The notes under the pieces are model-generated. The model was not told the DNA's origin. It did no database searches and was given only the letters and a program-made list of their open reading frames with translations. DNA of 64,000 bases, taken from positions 4,526,001 to 4,590,000 of the forward strand of contig JAUCEF010000007.1 in the NCBI GenBank assembly GCA_033558025.1, written 5' to 3'. The first letter of the stretch is position 1. Each line of letters starts with the position of its first letter. Positions 61,048 through 64,000 of the stretch are shown here, in pieces. The position numbers were made by a program, and so were the translations under genes. The DNA comes from Phytophthora sp. 'mugwort'. Lineage: Eukaryota; Oomycota; Peronosporomycetes; Peronosporales; Peronosporaceae.

Positions 61048-62741
61048 GTGGCCCCAGGTATAATGGGTCAATCGGTCGGCGCTCCCCGGAATCGAAGTGT
61101 ATTTATTTGATGAGACCCGGCGGGCGAGCGGAGGGCTGCGGATTCGAGAGAGAAAGAGCGCGCCTGAGTGCGGGCGCGAGCGATTCGTGTTGGTGTGTGC
61201 CTCGCGAGCGAGAAGAATTGTTAAAACACAGTAATATATTATGGTAAAGAGCCGTCCTTTTTGAACGAAGACTGCCGCGCCCCATTCAAGGTGTCCGCCA
61301 TCAGGCTCGACTAGCCCATGGCCTCGCCACGCTAGGCAAAAATCGCCATCTTGAGGCGTGTGACTGAGCATTGCGTGCGCGGCGGCGTTTGGTGCGTGCA
61401 CAACTTCAAGCGATCTCCCGAGAGAAGATACGCATGTCAACGTATTGGCCAACAACCAGCCGAGCTTTCGTCGCGTCCGAGGAAACCTGGACGCCTTGGG
61501 ACGGTTGAAAAAGCTCGAGCATGACCATGGGGGCCCGTGACGTCGTCCTGCCACCACATATGACAGGGAAAGCTGATTTACCTGCAGACGGGAGGTCATT
61601 CGCAGCGCGTTCTTGTGCGAAGGGATGTGTTTGATGCTCAAAAAGACGTGGACAATGAGTCCACTTCTGCCGATCTTTTGCCGTCTCCGAAGAATGAGCA
61701 GGCAAAGCTCCAGCAGCCCACCCGAATCAGGAACGACTGTTACGGTAGTCGTGCACAGCGACGGATGCTCCACGTCAAGTCGCAGGCTGAATTTCCGCTC
61801 CAAACTCTTGACGTCAATTGGCCATTACCGTCCTGGCGCGGTGCCGTTGGCATGGCATTATTACTGTACAGTATACATTAATTGCGTGTTCGGCCTTCCT
61901 GGTGGGTAACCTAACATCGACGAGTAGTAATAAAATATCTGCTATCACAACGTCATGACAGAACACCGATCACAACGCTGAACAAAACAAATACAAGGAC
62001 GCTCAGAGAGGAGATTATGAACTTGCAGCTAGTGCCTATACATCTGCTTGAATGAAAGGCAAACCCAACTACTCACCAAGAGTTTAGCCGTCAACACATT
62101 GCAATCTCGACTGCGTGCAGGTGAATTTGTAGTTGATCATATCCTAGGATATGTTTTACCCGTTGAGCCATTATTATACATGCGAGTCATCCGCCTGTTC
62201 GAAGCATACCGGTAACACCTAGGTAAGTACTCAAAACGAATATCGGTAGTGCAGTCAGTGTACCGGTACGCTTTATCGCTTATACGGTACGCAAATAGCA
62301 TGGCGCTCTTCCAGCAGAATGCGGAATACCGTATGTAGGGTTGGACATCTGTCTTGTGCGGACTTAACCGATGGTTGAAGTCGATACATTGTTGTCTTCT
62401 TCGGCGAATGGATTCTCTTCCATTCGTCGTCTTCCATTATCGCCACTTCAATTTCACGGACACATTTGCCGGTTCCGCCGCTTGCATCAACCGGCCATGG
62501 CCGAAAAGAAAGCGTCGAGAGGATGCTCACGCGACTGACAGTTGACAACACCACCAGCGCTCGTGGCTCGGACGTCGCGGTGCCTGAATTTTTGCCATCA
62601 GCTCTGATACGTGCGTGAGCTGTTCGACGAGCTCTCTACGACGATGCGCTCATCCTCTTCTCCCCACCAAAAGACTCATTCATTCCGCAATTATCTCCGT
62701 CTCGAGCACTTGAACCAGATATTATCAGAAATTGTACCAAA
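61048..62741. other. 1.7-kb spacer between two Myb-like genes
   Basis: A long minus-strand open frame (61803-60934) overlaps the 3' end of the Myb-like gene and opens without domain support; I reject it as a gene. No transposon motifs or RNA genes are seen. The right end is the promoter of the gene at 62742. Confidence 0.45.
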
Positions 62742-63203
62742 ATGTCCCGATCCCGTCGCAATGGCAGTCGACCTCGTCTCAGCCGAGAGGGCGAGGGCGT
62801 CTGGACCGCCAACGAGCATGCACGCTTCCTCGAGGCCGTCGAGTTGTATCCGTACGGGCCCTGGAAGGTCGTGGCTGCTTACATCGGCACGCGCAGCACG
62901 CGTCAAGCCATGACACACGCCCAAAAATACCGTCAGAAGCTCGAGCGGCGACGTCGAGGGTTGCGGAACACGCAGCCCAAGCGACCCAAGACCCAGACGC
63001 CGAGTTGGCCCGAGATTCTCGCGAGCGAGACTATGTTCAGCTTCGAGCAGCTGATGACTGCAGACGTTGGGACGCTCAGTGAGACTTGGCGGTGTCCAGA
63101 GCCCCTGCCACTGTCGATCCCCCACCCGACAATGTACTCGGACGCAGCGCAGCCTGCGTGGATCGACGACTGTTTCACCTTCTTCGTCGACAATTTCTCT
63201 TGA
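62742..63203 (+). CDS. Short Myb-like SHAQKYF-family protein (THAQKYR variant)
   Basis: A 153-aa protein, the smallest of the set. A basic N-terminus (SRSRRNGSRPRLSR) leads to the Myb-like repeat at residues 18-69: GVWTANEHARFLEAVELY, GPWKVVAAYIGTRSTRQ, MTHAQKYRQKLERR. An Arg/Lys-rich nuclear-targeting stretch and a short linker follow. The end is WIDDCFTFFVDNFS, an acidic-aromatic motif like that of the 60373 gene. It lies in the same orientation 1.7 kb downstream of that gene, which suggests local duplication followed by divergence outside the domain. Confidence 0.83.
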   Translation: MSRSRRNGSRPRLSREGEGVWTANEHARFLEAVELYPYGPWKVVAAYIGTRSTRQAMTHAQKYRQKLERRRRGLRNTQPKRPKTQTPSWPEILASETMFSFEQLMTADVGTLSETWRCPEPLPLSIPHPTMYSDAAQPAWIDDCFTFFVDNFS

Positions 63204-63311
63204 TGAACTGAGAGAAATTCCGCAGTGTGAATGTATGCATACTCGGTAACACGACACTTGTAATTCCTTGCATTTTGTCTGTATCTGTAGATGTATTTAA
63301 TAATTCTCCAC

Positions 63312-64000
63312 TCACACGCGTTCCATGCGCTGCTCTTCGTTGGTCCGTGCTGCTGTGGTCTGATGACGTTGTTCTCTATCTCGTCTTGGTCTTGTCTGCG
63401 AGTCAGAATCTTGACAGTAAGTGGAGCTACACGCGCACAAACAAGTTGGATCAAAGCCTCCTCCGTTCGCAAGGATGAGCATCATCAGAGACGTAAACCC
63501 AACAGCGACACTGGCCACCGCAAGAGAAAAGAGGACGCTCAGCACAATGTCCGTGTAGATATAGATGACCCCATATGCGAACTCATCCACCGCTACCACT
63601 TGGAACATCCAGGCTGCATCCCAAGCGAACCACGTGAACAGGATGCACTGGAAGGCCAGCGAATATCCGAACGCGGCGCTTGTCACGAAGCGAGTGCCGT
63701 AGATCTCGAAGAGCATGAGTGACACGCAGACTACCGCAGTGAAGGACAGTCCGCCCGCTACTAGAGGTGACATAAGATGGCGGACTGGGATACGACTCTC
63801 TCCAGCCTCATTTTTCACTCGGAAACCAACGAGGACGATCATAAGCAGCACCCACGAGAAGGTGGCGCCGCAGTTGAAGAAACCGATGTGTGTGTCGAAG
63901 GCCACGCCCAGACCAATGAACGTCGCAGCCTGTGCCGCACTAAACCACATTAAGATCAAGATATTGACGTAGCGTCGGCTGCGCTGAAAGTAGAGCACTC
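63312..64000 (-). CDS. Multi-pass membrane protein, partial, possibly BI-1/TMBIM-like
   Basis: The frame enters from beyond the window end, so the N-terminus is missing. At least six hydrophobic helices are visible (VNILILMWFSAAQAATFIGL, FSWVLLMIVLVGF, LVAGGLSFTAVVCVSLMLF, AAFGYSLAFQCILFTWFAW, IYTDIVLSVLFSLAVASVAV). The pattern W-x-F-Q then DEFAYGVIYIYTDIV recalls the late D-x-x-x-A-x-x-x-Y-x-D-I-x segment of Bax-inhibitor-1 (TMBIM) proteins, calcium-leak regulators of ER and Golgi. The resemblance is weak and the call uncertain. The hydrophilic Cys/Arg-rich end after about residue 180 may in part be unspliced intron. Confidence 0.45.
   Translation of the reverse strand, partial: VLYFQRSRRYVNILILMWFSAAQAATFIGLGVAFDTHIGFFNCGATFSWVLLMIVLVGFRVKNEAGESRIPVRHLMSPLVAGGLSFTAVVCVSLMLFEIYGTRFVTSAAFGYSLAFQCILFTWFAWDAAWMFQVVAVDEFAYGVIYIYTDIVLSVLFSLAVASVAVGFTSLMMLILANGGGFDPTCLCACSSTYCQDSDSQTRPRRDREQRHQTTAARTNEEQRMERV

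Noticed and set aside
60934..61803. A 289-codon minus-strand frame
   Set aside because: It overlaps the 3' end of a solid Myb-like gene in antisense, has no domain and no credible start.
1..64000. CRISPR arrays, operons, ribosome binding sites, bacterial-type features
   Set aside because: None seen; spliceosomal introns and LTR elements show this is eukaryotic nuclear DNA.

Overview
The window reads as nuclear DNA of an oomycete, most like a Phytophthora. The reasons are compact genes with no or few short introns (60-120 nt), several Myb-like proteins with the THAQKYRQK version of the SHAQKYF motif, flagellar genes, and many Gypsy, Copia, pogo, PIF, hAT-like and MULE relics. This assignment is inference from gene style; no marker gene fixes the species.

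Layout. 1-3.6 kb: degenerate DNA with palindromes and a truncated Copia element on the minus strand (5' LTR, half-tRNA primer site and gag only). 3.6-8.7 kb: a gene island with a small hypothetical gene, an ISG12/IFI6-like membrane protein, a PNGase A-type amidase and a Myb-like factor. 9.1-25 kb: a transposon graveyard holding two pogo/Tigger relics that share an intron position, a MULE-SWIM relic, a hAT-like relic, a PIF/Harbinger relic, a Gypsy gag relic and a Myb pseudogene. 25.07-31.78 kb: one almost complete Gypsy element with a chromodomain, 5-bp target duplications and LTRs differing at only 3 positions plus a 6-bp indel. It landed inside the Myb pseudogene. 32.7-49.4 kb: a dense gene island with an MIT-like protein, DRC10, an LRR protein, CLPTM1, a three-PDZ protein, two tandem L-type lectins, a prolyl 4-hydroxylase fused to a VHL-beta-like domain and ending in KDEL, and the ribosome-biogenesis factor ESF2/ABT1. 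50.4-54.5 kb: a MULE with SWIM and Ulp1-protease modules. 56-63.2 kb: three more Myb-like genes in gene-poor DNA. The window ends inside a multi-pass membrane protein.

How the genes fit together. Two themes stand out. First, 43.7-48.6 kb is a secretory-pathway cluster on the plus strand: two lectin cargo receptors whose tails end in KxHxx, then an ER-retained prolyl hydroxylase. PNGase A and CLPTM1 elsewhere in the window are also secretory or membrane proteins. Second, DRC10 and the LRR protein are convergent neighbours 39 nt apart. DRC10 is axonemal, and the LRR protein may be.

The most interesting single locus is the hydroxylase (46933-48561). A hydroxyproline-making catalytic domain is followed in the same polypeptide by a domain that keeps the S-x3-H-x-W spacing and a Trp of the pVHL hydroxyproline pocket, then KDEL. 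That would put a writer and a candidate reader of hydroxyproline in one ER protein.
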